Below are positions 32,746 to 41,316 of a stretch of 64,000 bases of DNA, one piece after another. This stretch comes from Alphaproteobacteria bacterium. GTDB lineage: Bacteria > Pseudomonadota > Alphaproteobacteria > GCA-2731375. Position numbers and translations under genes: made by a program. Location: NCBI GenBank assembly GCA_030746295.1, contig JASLMY010000002.1, forward strand, positions 1 through 64,000, written 5' to 3'. How positions within the stretch are numbered: position 1 is the stretch's first letter; each line of letters opens with the position of its first letter. Below the pieces are notes generated by a model. It made no database searches, had not been told where the DNA came from, and saw nothing but the letters and a program-made list of their open reading frames with translations.

Positions 32746-34128
32746 TTAGCCTTCCAGCATGCGGCGCAGGAGTTCGATGTCCTCGGCCAGCACCGAATCG
32801 GTCTGGCGCAGCTCCTCGATGCGGCGCACCGCGTGCATCACCGTGGTGTGGTCGCGGCCGCCGAACTTGTTGCCGATCTCGGGCAGCGAGCGGGTAGTGA
32901 GTTGCTTGGCCAGGAACATCGCCACCTGCCGAGGCCTGGCGACGTTGCGGGCGCGCCTGGCGGAGTGCATGTCGGCGAGGCGAATGTTGTAGTGGTGCGC
33001 CACCTTCTTTTGGATCTCGTCGATGGTGACGCGGCGGTCGTTGGCCCGAAGCAGGTCCTGCAACACCTCCTGCGTCAGCTCCAGCGTGATCGGCCGGCCG
33101 ACCAGGTTGGCGTAGGCCATCAGCCGGTTCAACGCTCCTTCCAGCTCGCGCACGTTGGAGGTGATGCGGTGGGCCAGGAACTCCAGCACCTTCTCCGAGA
33201 TCTCGGCGCTGTGCGCCTGCGTCACCTTGGCCTGCAGGATGCCGAGGCGGAGCTCGTAGTCGGTGTGGTGGATGTCGGCGACCAAGCCCCAGCCGAGGCG
33301 CGAACGGATCCGCTCCTCGATGTCCTCGAGGTCCGATGGCGAGCGGTCCGCCGAGATCACGATCTGGCGGTTCTGGTCGGCCAGCGCGTTGAAGGTGTGG
33401 AAGAACTCCTCTTGCGTCGAATCCTTGCGGCTGAAGAACTGCACGTCGTCGATCATCAGCACGTCGACCGAGCGCAGGCGCTGCTTGAAGCCCATCGAGT
33501 CCTTCTCGCGAAGGGCGCGGATGAACTGGTACATGAACCGCTCGGCCGAGAGGTACATGACCTTGCGCTCGGGGTTGCGCTGGCGGATATGCCAGGCGAT
33601 GGCGTGCATCAAATGCGTCTTGCCGAGGCCGACCCCGCCGTAGAGGAAGAGCGGGTTGAACTGAACCTCGGCACTGTCGGAGACCCGCCTGGCGGCAGCG
33701 TAGGCGAGCTCGTTGGAGCGGCCGACGACGAAGGTCTCGAAGCGAAAGCGGGAATCGAGCGGCGAGCTCGGGCCCTGCGCGGCCTCGATCCGTTCCTCGA
33801 CCCGGGCCTCGACCCGAGCCTCGCCAGGCTCAGCCGCCGGCGTCTCGGCGCCCTCGCCGGCCCGCTCGGCGCCCGGATGGGTGCGCACCTGAATGTCGAG
33901 CTCCCGAAGCTTCGGCTCCTCGGTCTGCCAGATCGCGCGCAGCCGCTCGCCGTAGTGCGACAGCACCCAGTCGCGCATGAAACGGGTCGGCGCGGTCAGG
34001 CCGACGTGGTCGTTCTCGGCGCTCTCGAGCGCCAGTGGCTTCAACCAGCTGTTGAAGGCCGCGTCACCGAACTCGGCCCGCAGACGCGCGCGCACCCGTT
34101 CCCAACGAGCCTCCCACATACGATCCAT
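32746..34128 (-). CDS. dnaA: chromosomal replication initiator protein DnaA
   Basis: DnaA opens oriC and is a transcription factor. The 460-residue protein has domain I (1-80), a variable Glu/Ala-rich domain II (85-125), the AAA+ domain III with Walker A GGVGLGKT at 164-171 and Walker B MIDDVQF near 235, and domain IV with the DNA-binding signature GRDHTTVMHA near residue 428. The ATG at 34128 has GGAGG 8 bases upstream; the 30-codon longer open frame lacks homology. It is followed by the methyltransferase gene and preceded by an AT-rich 580-bp gap and rpsT, as in many alphaproteobacteria. Confidence 0.98.
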   Translation of the reverse strand: MDRMWEARWERVRARLRAEFGDAAFNSWLKPLALESAENDHVGLTAPTRFMRDWVLSHYGERLRAIWQTEEPKLRELDIQVRTHPGAERAGEGAETPAAEPGEARVEARVEERIEAAQGPSSPLDSRFRFETFVVGRSNELAYAAARRVSDSAEVQFNPLFLYGGVGLGKTHLMHAIAWHIRQRNPERKVMYLSAERFMYQFIRALREKDSMGFKQRLRSVDVLMIDDVQFFSRKDSTQEEFFHTFNALADQNRQIVISADRSPSDLEDIEERIRSRLGWGLVADIHHTDYELRLGILQAKVTQAHSAEISEKVLEFLAHRITSNVRELEGALNRLMAYANLVGRPITLELTQEVLQDLLRANDRRVTIDEIQKKVAHHYNIRLADMHSARRARNVARPRQVAMFLAKQLTTRSLPEIGNKFGGRDHTTVMHAVRRIEELRQTDSVLAEDIELLRRMLEG

Positions 34129-34709
34129 GTACTCGCCTCCAACAATCGACACGCGGCCAGCACCGGGTCTCACCCCGCGCGAGCGAGCGCATCGCGCGCA
34201 GCGGAACACCGGCAACATCTCTCCAATAGTCGATCACCCCACGCCGGCGGCGGCGCAAGACGAGGCCCCGAAGCGGCTGGGTGATACTTGGCTCCAGCGG
34301 TGTGACGCTCCCCCAAACGGCGATGCTTGTTCTTCTTGATTACTACGTTTTCAGGCATCTTAGATCCGTTGTATTTTATTATTATTATCTCTTTTCTTCA
34401 TACGAAGCAAAAACCACCTCGATCTGCAGTATATAGCATGTACTGCACACGCAATCATCCGACAGTAACTTTATTAAGACTTGCGTCGCCCCACAGACGG
34501 GTTCTGTTCGCTACAGTAATGCGAATCTCGGCGGCCTTGCAATAGGGCGAAATGGTGAACGTTACTTTTTTTTGTCGTCGCCGTCGTGGCGGTGTCAGAT
34601 CAAGACACAAAATCTAGGCGGCGGTGCCCGGCGCGGAGCCAAGGACGCGACCTGCGGCAGGATCGGCGGCGCCCGACGACGGCGGGCGAAGCGAATTGCG
34701 GCAGTGCTT
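34129..34709. other. 580-bp non-coding region between rpsT and dnaA, AT-rich core
   Basis: No convincing gene lies here. The stretch from about 34320 to 34530 is far more AT-rich than anything nearby, with a TTATTATTATTATC run at 34376-34389 and poly-T at 34565-34573. It contains one GANTC site (34523-34527), the target of the CcrM methylase, which regulates dnaA in Caulobacter. I find no cluster of DnaA boxes, so it is not a clear oriC. It most likely holds the dnaA promoter region. Two short open frames (34327-34545 plus, 34170-34358 minus) look random. Confidence 0.7.
34425..34447. promoter_or_regulatory. 7-bp dyad (TGCAGTA/TACTGCA) upstream of dnaA
   Basis: TGCAGTA (34425-34431) and TACTGCA (34441-34447) form a perfect inverted repeat with a 9-bp spacer, within the AT-rich island. 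On the minus strand the left arm overlaps TATACT (34433-34428), a fair -10 box for dnaA. A repressor or activator operator is a natural reading. The dnaA ATG is about 300 bp away, so the leader would be long. Confidence 0.4.
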
Positions 34710-34976
34710 TCAGCTCGGCATCGCGTTGATGCGCTTGGCCAAGCGTGAAACCTTACGTTGCACGGTGTTGCGGTGAACCACACCCTTCTGAGCACTGATG
34801 ACCAGCACCGGCTCGGCCGCGGCCAGCGCGGCTTCCGCCGCCGACTTGTCGCCGGACTCGATCGCCTCCTCGACATTGCGCACGAAAGTGCGCAACCGAC
34901 TCCGCCTGGAACGGTTGACCGCGGTACGGCGCGGGGTTTGGCGAAGGCGCTTCTTGGCCGATGCGATATTGGGCAT
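34710..34976 (-). CDS. rpsT: 30S ribosomal protein S20
   Basis: The 88-residue protein begins [13 protein letters not shown], the diagnostic start of S20, and has the usual Lys/Arg-rich, three-helix character. It binds 16S rRNA early in 30S assembly. It lies between the enoyl-CoA hydratase gene and dnaA, the standard alphaproteobacterial neighbourhood. A strong promoter lies 40-70 bp upstream (35018-35046). Confidence 0.97.
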   Translation of the reverse strand: MPNIASAKKRLRQTPRRTAVNRSRRSRLRTFVRNVEEAIESGDKSAAEAALAAAEPVLVISAQKGVVHRNTVQRKVSRLAKRINAMPS

Positions 34977-35017
34977 GGTTCCTACCGATATTGGTGCGTA
35001 CCTAGCTGGGCGGCGCG

Positions 35018-35046
35018 GTTATAGACGGGCGCCGGAGCCGGGTCAA
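35018..35046 (-). promoter_or_regulatory. strong sigma-70 promoter for rpsT
   Basis: On the minus strand TTGACC (35046-35041) and TATAAC (35023-35018) each match consensus at 5 of 6 positions and are 17 bp apart. Transcription would start near 35010, giving a leader of about 35 bases before the ATG at 34976. Confidence 0.7.
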
Positions 35047-35073
35047 CCTTCAGATGCGAGACGGCCCACGCGC

Positions 35074-35850
35074 TCAACGGTTCTTGAATCGCGGCGTCCG
35101 CTTCTCAATGAAGGCGGCCATGCCCTCGGCCTTGTCCTCGGTCGAGAAGGTGGAATGAAAGAGCCGGCGCTCGAAGCGCACGCCCTCGGCGAGCGTCGTC
35201 TCGTAAGCCCGGTCGACCGATTCTTTTGCCATCATCACCGCCGGGCGCGACAGGGCGGCGATCTTCTTGGCTGCCGCCATGGCTTCGTCCAGCAGTGAAT
35301 CGAGCGGCACCACGCGGCTCACCAGGCCGGCGCGCTCGGCCTCCTCGGCGTCCATCATGCGGCCGGTGAGGGTCATCTCCATGGCCTTCGATTTTCCGAC
35401 GAGCCGGGTCAGGCGCTGGGTCCCGCCGCCGCCCGGGATGATGCCGATGGTGATCTCGGGCTGGCCGAAGCGGGCGTTGTCGGCGGCGATGATGAAATCG
35501 CACATCATTGCCACCTCGCAGCCGCCGCCGAGCGCATAGCCCGCGACCGCGGCGATGATCGGCTTCCGGACTTGGGCGACCTTCTCCCAGCCCACCGTGA
35601 TGAAGTCGGCGAGATAGACGTCCATGTGCGAGCGGGGCGCCATCTCCTTGATGTCGGCGCCCGCGGCGAAGGCCTTGTCGGAGCCGGTGAGCACGATGCA
35701 ACCGATGGCGTCGTCCGCCTCGAAGGCGTCGAGGGCCTGGCCCAGGTCCTCGATCAAGGCGGCGTTGAGGGCATTCAGCGCCTCGGGCCGGTCGAGGGTG
35801 ATGAGACCGACGGCACCCTTGCTGTCGACCAGGATGTTCTCATAGGCCAT
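35074..35850 (-). CDS. enoyl-CoA hydratase
   Basis: A 258-residue crotonase-fold enzyme that hydrates trans-2-enoyl-CoA in beta-oxidation. The oxyanion-hole residues lie in AAGADIKEM (about 65) and YALGGGCE (about 110); both catalytic glutamates are present, in GGGCEVAM and [10 protein letters not shown]. The C-terminal [21 protein letters not shown] is characteristic of mitochondrial-type short-chain hydratases. It precedes rpsT on the same strand. The ATG at 35850 follows AAGGA. Confidence 0.94.
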   Translation of the reverse strand: MAYENILVDSKGAVGLITLDRPEALNALNAALIEDLGQALDAFEADDAIGCIVLTGSDKAFAAGADIKEMAPRSHMDVYLADFITVGWEKVAQVRKPIIAAVAGYALGGGCEVAMMCDFIIAADNARFGQPEITIGIIPGGGGTQRLTRLVGKSKAMEMTLTGRMMDAEEAERAGLVSRVVPLDSLLDEAMAAAKKIAALSRPAVMMAKESVDRAYETTLAEGVRFERRLFHSTFSTEDKAEGMAAFIEKRTPRFKNR

Positions 35851-35892
35851 GGTTCGTGGTCCTTCTCTGTCGCTACCGCCCGCCCGATTGCT

Positions 35893-36303
35893 CTAGTCGG
35901 GTGTGATCGTGATCCTGAGCGTCACCGTCTCCGCCTCCCGACTGAGCCGAAGCCGCAGGTGCTCGCCCTCCCGCAGGTAGCCTGCCGCATTGAGCGGCCG
36001 CCAGCCGAGTTCCGGCAGCACCGTCTGGTAGAAGGCGAGAACGCTGTCCTCGGCCACGGCGCCGACGGCATAGGCCTCGACGATGCGCCCGCCCGGCTTG
36101 TCGAAGACGACGCCGGCGTCCGCGACCTCGGCCAGGCCCGGCATCAGCGGCAAATCCTCGACCAGGTCGAAGAAGCCGCTCTCGGCGAGCGCCGGGGAAC
36201 GCCAAGACCAGAGGCAGAGGAGGCAGAACAACACGCTTCGCCAGACGAGCGGCCGCCTCCATACGCCAGGGCGGCGTCGGAAATCAACCTTCGAAGGCGG
36301 CAT
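35893..36303 (-). CDS. secreted protein of unknown function
   Basis: A 136-residue protein with a signal peptide (basic lead to about residue 20, hydrophobic SVLFCLLCLWSW, cleavage probably after ALA near 41). The mature part is 95 residues long and looks like a small alpha/beta domain; it includes VVFDKPGGRIVEAYAVG and a final strand TVTLRITITPD. I do not recognise the family. Two ATGs are possible, 36312 and 36303; the second is preferred because GAGGAG is 10 bases upstream rather than one. It lies 14 bp after mutM and before the enoyl-CoA hydratase gene. Confidence 0.8.
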   Translation of the reverse strand: MPPSKVDFRRRPGVWRRPLVWRSVLFCLLCLWSWRSPALAESGFFDLVEDLPLMPGLAEVADAGVVFDKPGGRIVEAYAVGAVAEDSVLAFYQTVLPELGWRPLNAAGYLREGEHLRLRLSREAETVTLRITITPD

Positions 36304-36317
36304 CGCCGGCATGCTCC

Positions 36318-37142
36318 TCAACGCTGGCAGCCGCCGCAGTAGTAGGTGGCGCGGCCGCTCTGCACGATTCGCCTGACCGTGGCGCCGCAACGCCTGCAGG
36401 CCTCGCCTTCGCGGTCGTAGACCTGGAAGTCGTGCTGGAAGTAGCCGAGCTCGCCCGAGGCCTGGACGTAGTCCCTCAGGCTCGAGCCGCCGGCCCGGAT
36501 TGCGTCCTCCAGGACCTGGCGGATCGCCGGCACCAGGCGCGCCGCGCGCCGGCCGGCAACCGTCCGGGCCAGCCGCCGGGGTGAGATCCCGGCGCGGTAT
36601 AAAGCCTCGGAGACGTAGATGTTGCCGAGGCCCGCAACCGTCCTCTGATCCAAGAGGGCGGCCTTGATCGGGGTCCGGCGGCCACTGAGCCGGTCCGACA
36701 GGGTCACCTCGTCGAAGCTGTTGCCCAAGGGCTCTGGCCCGAGCCGGCAGAGCAGCGGATGGCGCTCCAGCGACGCCGCCGCCACCAAGTCCATCATCCC
36801 GAAGCGCCGGTGGTCCTGGTAGGTGACGACATCGCCCCGGTCGGTCTCGACGACGACGTGATCGTGCGGGCCCGGCGGCGGCGTCGGGCGCGGCGAGAGA
36901 AAGAGCCGCCCCGACATGCCCAGGTGGATCATCCAGACGGTGGCGTCGTCGAGATGGGCGAGCAGGAACTTGGCACGACGGTCGAGGCGCGTCACCCGGC
37001 GGCCGCGCAAGCGCGCCTCGAAACTCTCCGGCAAGGGCCAACGCAGATCGGCACGGCGTTGCACGACGCGCACCAGCCGGCGGCCGACGAGGGGCCCCTC
37101 GAGGCCCCGGCGCACGGTCTCGACCTCCGGCAGCTCGGGCAT
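36318..37142 (-). CDS. mutM: formamidopyrimidine-DNA glycosylase
   Basis: MutM removes 8-oxoguanine and ring-opened purines from DNA. The 274-residue protein begins [14 protein letters not shown], where P1 of the mature enzyme is the nucleophile and E2 assists. The beta-lyase lysine lies in [10 protein letters not shown], and the C-terminal zinc finger has C-x2-C (CRRCGATV) and C-x2-C (YYCGGCQR). Complete and normal in length. Divergent from ubiE, with the fold-back element of 37156-37334 in the shared upstream region. Confidence 0.97.
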   Translation of the reverse strand: MPELPEVETVRRGLEGPLVGRRLVRVVQRRADLRWPLPESFEARLRGRRVTRLDRRAKFLLAHLDDATVWMIHLGMSGRLFLSPRPTPPPGPHDHVVVETDRGDVVTYQDHRRFGMMDLVAAASLERHPLLCRLGPEPLGNSFDEVTLSDRLSGRRTPIKAALLDQRTVAGLGNIYVSEALYRAGISPRRLARTVAGRRAARLVPAIRQVLEDAIRAGGSSLRDYVQASGELGYFQHDFQVYDREGEACRRCGATVRRIVQSGRATYYCGGCQR

Positions 37143-37155
37143 GGGGGCAGAGCTT

Positions 37156-37334
37156 AGCCCGGATTTCTCACGTTATCCATGGCCGACAGCGGTGCCCGAA
37201 GGGTCGACCTGGGCCGGCCGCCCGCCGCGTCGAAACTCCTCACCGTAGGCACCGCTACGCTTTCGGAGTTTCTCCTGGCGGACCGACTCGGCTCAGGTCG
37301 ACCGAGGCCGTGGATAGGGTGAGATATCCGGGCT
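37156..37334. repeat. 179-bp nested fold-back element between mutM and ubiE
   Basis: The outer 29-base ends (37156-37184 and 37306-37334) are inverted copies matching at 25 of 29 positions. Inside are three more perfect pairs: GTCGACCTG/CAGGTCGAC (37203-37211/37294-37302), GAAACTCC/GGAGTTTC (37232-37239/37265-37272) and CGTAG/CTACG (37244-37248/37255-37259). The whole sequence can fold into one long cruciform or RNA hairpin. It fills the divergent upstream region. It resembles a miniature inverted-repeat element or a REP-type palindromic unit, but no transposase or target duplication is visible. A structured regulatory RNA is the alternative. Confidence 0.75.
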
Positions 37335-37369
37335 ACCCGATGGCGATGGCCTGCGCTATCGTCCGGCGC

Positions 37370-38152
37370 ATGAGCGAGAGAGGGACAACGAGCGAGCGCC
37401 CGGGTGCTGCGGAGGACCTCGCCGATTTCGGCTTTCGGCGGGTGCCGAAGGCGGATAAGGCCACCCTCGTCCGCGACGTCTTCGACACCGTCGCTCGGCG
37501 CTACGACGTCATGAACGACCTGATGTCGTTGGGCGCGCATCGGGTCTGGAAGCGGGCCCTGATCGATTGGCTTCGGCCCCGGCCCGAAATGCACCTCGTC
37601 GACCTGGCGGGCGGCACCGGCGACATCGCCACCCGCTATCTGAGCGCCGGCGGCGGCCGGGTCACGGTGGTCGACATCAACGGTGAGATGTTGAGCGTCG
37701 GGCGCCGACGGGTGGCGCGGCGGCTAGCCGACGGCGGCGGCGAGATTGCCTGGGTTCAGGGCGACGCCGAGCGGCTGCCCTTGGTCGACGGCGCCGCGGA
37801 CGCTGTCACCATCGCCTTCGGCATCCGCAACTGCACCGACATCGCCGCCGTGCTGAGAGAGGCCCGGCGAGTGCTGAAGCCGGGCGGCCGCTTCCTCTGC
37901 CTGGAGTTCAGCCGCCTGGCCCTGCCCGGCTTGGCGGGCCTATACGATTCCTATTCCTTCCGTCTGATTCCGGGTCTCGGCGCCGTCGTCGCCGGCGACA
38001 GGCAAGCCTATCGATATCTGGTCGAGAGCATCCGTCGCTTCCCCGACCAGAGCCAATTCGCGGCCATGATCGACGAGGCCGGACTGGCCCGCGTGAACTG
38101 GCGAAATCTGGCCGGCGGGGTCGCCGCGATCCACTCCGCCTGGCGGATCTAG
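37370..38152 (+). CDS. ubiE: ubiquinone/menaquinone biosynthesis C-methyltransferase UbiE
   Basis: UbiE methylates a ring carbon of the demethylubiquinone/demethylmenaquinone precursors. The 260-residue protein has the UbiE-specific lead [24 protein letters not shown], motif [11 protein letters not shown], the signature FGIRNCTD and the C-terminal [18 protein letters not shown]. The ATG at 37370 begins MSERGTT; earlier ATGs at 37340 and 37346 are possible. The expected partner ubiB does not follow; coaBC does. Confidence 0.95.
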   Translation: MSERGTTSERPGAAEDLADFGFRRVPKADKATLVRDVFDTVARRYDVMNDLMSLGAHRVWKRALIDWLRPRPEMHLVDLAGGTGDIATRYLSAGGGRVTVVDINGEMLSVGRRRVARRLADGGGEIAWVQGDAERLPLVDGAADAVTIAFGIRNCTDIAAVLREARRVLKPGGRFLCLEFSRLALPGLAGLYDSYSFRLIPGLGAVVAGDRQAYRYLVESIRRFPDQSQFAAMIDEAGLARVNWRNLAGGVAAIHSAWRI

Positions 38153-38262
38153 CCCGAGCGATGCGGCTGCCGGCAGCGCCTCCCGTTCATGTTGCCTTCG
38201 GCGCGGCGGCCCCCTACCTTAGCCTCGGCCCTGCTGCGTAAATTGACCCGAGGGAACGTCCC

Positions 38263-39489
38263 GTGCTGCAGGACAAGCGCATCCTCCTGATCGTCACCGG
38301 CGGCATCGCCGCCTTCAAGTCGCTCGAGCTGATCCGCTTGCTGAAGGCGAAGGGCGCCAGCGTGCGCTGCGTGCTGACTGCCGGTGGCGCCAAGTTCGTG
38401 ACCCCGCTGTCGCTCGCCGCCCTCAGTGAGGACAAGGTCTATGCCGAGCTCTTCTCGCTGACGGACGAGAGCGAGATGGGACACATCCGTCTTTCGCGCG
38501 AGGCCGACCTGTTGGTGGTGGCGCCGGCGACGGCCGACTTCATGGCCAAGATGGCAGCCGGCATCGCCGACGACTTGGCATCGACGGTGCTGCTGGCGAC
38601 CGACAAGCCGGTGATGGTGGCACCGGCGATGAACACGGCGATGTGGGAGCATCCGGCGACCCGGCGCAACATCGAGACGCTGGCTGCCGACGGCATCCTG
38701 CAGGTCGGACCCGGCCACGGCGATCTCGCCTGCGGCGAGGTCGGCCAGGGCCGGATGACCGAACCAGCCGACATCGCCACCGCCATCGAGCGCTTCTTCA
38801 TCGCACAGACGCCGGGCACGATCCGTCTCGACGGCCGGCGCGCGCTGGTGACCTCGGGCCCGACGCTGGAGGCGATCGACCCGATCCGCTATCTCGCCAA
38901 CCGCTCGTCCGGCAAGCAGGGACACGCCATCGCCCAGGCCTTGGAGCGGCTCGGCGCCGACACCGTCCTGGTGACGGGTCCGGTGGCCCTACCGGACCCG
39001 CCCGGCGTCAAGGTGATCCACGTCGAGTCGGCACGCGAGATGATGGAGGCCTGCGTCGCCGAGCTACCGGTCGAGGTCGCCGTCTGCGCCGCCGCGGTGG
39101 CCGACTGGCGGGTCAAGAGCAGCGCCGGACAAAAGCTCAAGAAAGGCGGATCGGCGGAGCCCCCGAGGATGGAGTTGGTCGAGAACCCCGATATTCTGGC
39201 CAGCATTGCCGGGCGCTTCACCGAGCGGCCCGAGCTCGTCGTCGGCTTCGCCGCCGAGACCGAGCAGGTCCAGGCTCAGGCTCGCGAGAAACGCCAGCGC
39301 AAGGGCTGCGACTGGATCGTCGCCAACGACGTCTCCAGCAGCACCGGCGTCATGGGCGGCGACCGCAATACCGTGCACCTGATAAGCGAGAACAACACCG
39401 ACTCCTGGCCGACCATGACCAAGGACGAGGTCGCGGCCCGCCTCGCCAGGCGCATCGCCCAACACCTGAGAGGGACCGAGCGGACATGA
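38263..39489 (+). CDS. coaBC: bifunctional phosphopantothenoylcysteine decarboxylase/phosphopantothenate-cysteine ligase
   Basis: CoaBC carries out two steps of coenzyme A synthesis. The 408-residue protein has the FMN-binding decarboxylase half ([15 protein letters not shown], the [11 protein letters not shown] catalytic loop and the flexible lid cysteine in [13 protein letters not shown]) and the CTP-dependent ligase half ([20 protein letters not shown]). The start is a GTG at 38263. The stop overlaps the dut ATG by four bases (ATGA). Confidence 0.97.
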   Translation: MLQDKRILLIVTGGIAAFKSLELIRLLKAKGASVRCVLTAGGAKFVTPLSLAALSEDKVYAELFSLTDESEMGHIRLSREADLLVVAPATADFMAKMAAGIADDLASTVLLATDKPVMVAPAMNTAMWEHPATRRNIETLAADGILQVGPGHGDLACGEVGQGRMTEPADIATAIERFFIAQTPGTIRLDGRRALVTSGPTLEAIDPIRYLANRSSGKQGHAIAQALERLGADTVLVTGPVALPDPPGVKVIHVESAREMMEACVAELPVEVAVCAAAVADWRVKSSAGQKLKKGGSAEPPRMELVENPDILASIAGRFTERPELVVGFAAETEQVQAQAREKRQRKGCDWIVANDVSSSTGVMGGDRNTVHLISENNTDSWPTMTKDEVAARLARRIAQHLRGTERT

Positions 39490-39947
39490 GTCCATCGGCG
39501 GTGCCAGAGGTTGCAGTGGCGGTCCGGCGATTGCCGCACGGCGCCGATTTGCCACTTCCCAGCTACGCCACCGCCGGCAGCGCCGGCCTCGACCTCCGGG
39601 CCGCAGTCACGGGCCCGCTCGAGATCCCGCCCGGCGAATGGCGGCTGGTGCCGACCGGCCTCTCGATCGCCCTGCCCGATGCCGTCGAGGCCCAGGTGCG
39701 GCCGCGCTCGGGCCTGGCGCACAAGTGCGGCGTCACCGTCCTGAACAGCCCCGGCACCATCGATTGCGACTATCGGGGCGAGATCGGCGTCGTCCTGATC
39801 AACCATGGGCGCCAGCCCTTCCGGGTGGCGCGCGGCGATCGGATCGCCCAACTGGTGGTGGCGCCCGTCGCCCGCGCCGTCTGGCGGGAGGTCGAAACCC
39901 TGGAGACGAGTGGGCGGGCTGCCGGCGGCTTCGGCTCGACCGGCTGA
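39486..39947 (+). CDS. dut: deoxyuridine 5'-triphosphate nucleotidohydrolase
   Basis: dUTPase hydrolyses dUTP and supplies dUMP for thymidylate synthesis. All five trimeric-dUTPase motifs are present in the 153-residue protein: [35 protein letters not shown] and the C-terminal arm GGFGSTG. Translationally coupled to coaBC. Confidence 0.97.
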   Translation: MSPSAVPEVAVAVRRLPHGADLPLPSYATAGSAGLDLRAAVTGPLEIPPGEWRLVPTGLSIALPDAVEAQVRPRSGLAHKCGVTVLNSPGTIDCDYRGEIGVVLINHGRQPFRVARGDRIAQLVVAPVARAVWREVETLETSGRAAGGFGSTG

Positions 39948-39969
39948 GGGCTGAACCCGAGGCTCGGGC

Positions 39970-39998
39970 TTGGCGGCGGGCACGGGCGGACATAGATA
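39970..39998 (+). promoter_or_regulatory. weak candidate promoter for moeB/thiF
   Basis: TTGGCG (39970-39975) and TAGATA (39993-39998) are 17 bp apart in the 99-bp gap after dut. Box quality is poor. A short GC dyad CCCGAG-G-CTCGGG lies just before it (39957-39969) and might slow transcription from dut. Confidence 0.25.
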
Positions 39999-40046
39999 TG
40001 GAGCAGGGCTCCGGCCGCGGAACGGAAACCTCGCGAGGGAAATGCC

Positions 40047-40841
40047 ATGACGCTCAACAACGAGCAGATCGAGCGTTACGCGCGGCACATCATCCTGCAT
40101 GAGGTCGGCGGCATCGGGCAGGAGCGCCTGCTGGCGAGCAAGGTCCTCTGCATCGGCGCCGGCGGCCTGGGCTCGCCGCTGGTGATGTACCTGGCGGCAG
40201 CCGGCGTCGGCGAGATCGGCCTCGTCGATGACGACCGGGTCAGCCTCTCCAACCTGCAGCGCCAGATCATGCACGCGAGCGACGACGTCGGCCGGCCCAA
40301 GGTCGAGAGCGCCGCCGACACCGTGAAACGGATCAATCCCGACATTCGCCTGGTCGGCCACGACACCCGCCTCGAAGCCGACAATGTGATGGAGCTGCTC
40401 GCCGGCTACGACGTCATCGCCGACGGCTCGGACAATTTCGAGACCCGGTTCCTGGTCAACGACGCCTGCTACCTGGCCGGCAAGACCCTGGTCTCGGCGG
40501 CGGTGCTGCGCTTCGACGGCCAGCTGTCGACCTTCAAGGCCCACCAGGGGCCGCCAAACCCCTGCTACCGCTGCGTCTTTCCCGAGCCGCCGCCGCCGGA
40601 CCTGGTGCCGTCCTGCGCCGAGGGCGGGGTGTTGGGCGCGGTCGCCGGCGTCATGGGCACCCTGCAGGCGACCGAGGTCATCAAGGAGCTGCTCGACACC
40701 GGCGACAGCCTCTCGGGCGAGCTGGTGATCTTCGATGCCCTCGACACCGCCTTCCGCAAGGTCCGGGTCAAGCGCGATCCGGCCTGCCGGCTCTGTGGCG
40801 AGTCACCGAGCATCGTGGACCTGACCCAGCATGCCGCCTGA
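40047..40841 (+). CDS. moeB: HesA/MoeB/ThiF family adenylyltransferase
   Basis: This E1-like enzyme adenylates the C-terminal glycine of a small sulfur carrier (MoaD or ThiS). The 264-residue protein has GAGGLGSP near residue 37, the VDDDRVSLSNLQRQ metal-binding strand, the GSDNFETR loop, the catalytic SCAEGGVLG cysteine and the two zinc CxxC pairs CYRC and CRLC. No rhodanese domain is attached, as in E. coli MoeB. The last 11 bases overlap the next gene, a DsrE protein. MoeB is the likelier name than ThiF, but the carrier is not shown here. Confidence 0.88.
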   Translation: MTLNNEQIERYARHIILHEVGGIGQERLLASKVLCIGAGGLGSPLVMYLAAAGVGEIGLVDDDRVSLSNLQRQIMHASDDVGRPKVESAADTVKRINPDIRLVGHDTRLEADNVMELLAGYDVIADGSDNFETRFLVNDACYLAGKTLVSAAVLRFDGQLSTFKAHQGPPNPCYRCVFPEPPPPDLVPSCAEGGVLGAVAGVMGTLQATEVIKELLDTGDSLSGELVIFDALDTAFRKVRVKRDPACRLCGESPSIVDLTQHAA

Positions 40842-41262
40842 GGAAAGCGGCACGGGCCCGGACGGCCTCGCCCTCATCATTCAGAGCGACGGCTACGACA
40901 AGGTCCACTATGCGCTCGCCACCGCCAGCGCGGCGGCGGCAGTGGGCCGACCGGTGATCCTGTTCTTCGCCATGGGCGCGGTCCGGGCCCTGGTCGCAGA
41001 TCAGGGCTGGCAGCGGCTCGAGAGCGCCGACGGCCGGGCCGCGACCGACGTCGACGCGGGCTACCGGGGGCTCGGCATCGCCGATCTGGAGACCCTGCTC
41101 GGCGCCTGCGTCGATCTCGGCGTCCGCTTCATGGTCTGCGAGATGGGCCTGCTGGCGACCGGCCTGAAGAAAGCCGACTTGCGGACCGACGTCACTTTCG
41201 AGACCGGCGGCCTCGCCACCCTGATGCTCGAGGCGGGGGCGGGCAACATCGTCTTCGTCTAG
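40831..41262 (+). CDS. DsrE family protein
   Basis: A 143-residue alpha/beta protein of the DsrE/DsrF-like family, whose members carry persulfide sulfur on a cysteine. It has the early Rossmann-like strand ALIIQSDGYDKVHYALATA, the central PVILFFAMGAVRAL and, near residue 108, the VRFMVCEMGL strand with the family cysteine. It overlaps the MoeB/ThiF gene by 11 bp, so the pair is cotranslated. That fits a sulfur relay step for a carrier protein; the link is inference. Confidence 0.85.
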   Translation: MPPEESGTGPDGLALIIQSDGYDKVHYALATASAAAAVGRPVILFFAMGAVRALVADQGWQRLESADGRAATDVDAGYRGLGIADLETLLGACVDLGVRFMVCEMGLLATGLKKADLRTDVTFETGGLATLMLEAGAGNIVFV

Positions 41263-41278
41263 AGAAGCCAACCCGCGC

Positions 41279-41307
41279 TTGTCTCCCTGATTTCGGCTTG
41301 GCATAAG
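41279..41307 (+). promoter_or_regulatory. candidate promoter for the SH3 protein gene
   Basis: TTGTCT (41279-41284) and CATAAG (41302-41307) are 17 bp apart. The transcript would start near 41314, almost at the ATG of 41317, which would make the message leaderless unless translation starts at the ATG of 41356. Confidence 0.4.
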
Positions 41308-41316
41308 ATCCTCGAG

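Noticed and set aside
34170..34358. 62-codon minus-strand open frame just upstream of dnaA
   Set aside because: No Shine-Dalgarno, Pro/Arg-rich tail, and it crosses a change of base composition; most likely the dnaA leader, not a gene.
34327..34545. Open frame of about 72 codons in the AT-rich region upstream of dnaA
   Set aside because: Codon use is unlike its neighbours, no start signal is present and the translation is low-complexity Ile/Leu-rich then random; it fits chance open reading in AT-rich DNA.
34320..34570. oriC
   Set aside because: AT-rich region beside dnaA is suggestive, but no cluster of DnaA boxes was found, so I do not call an origin.
34671..34687. Terminator for rpsT (GCCCG...CGGGC hairpin)
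   Set aside because: The hairpin is short and no T-run follows on the minus strand, so an intrinsic terminator is not supported.
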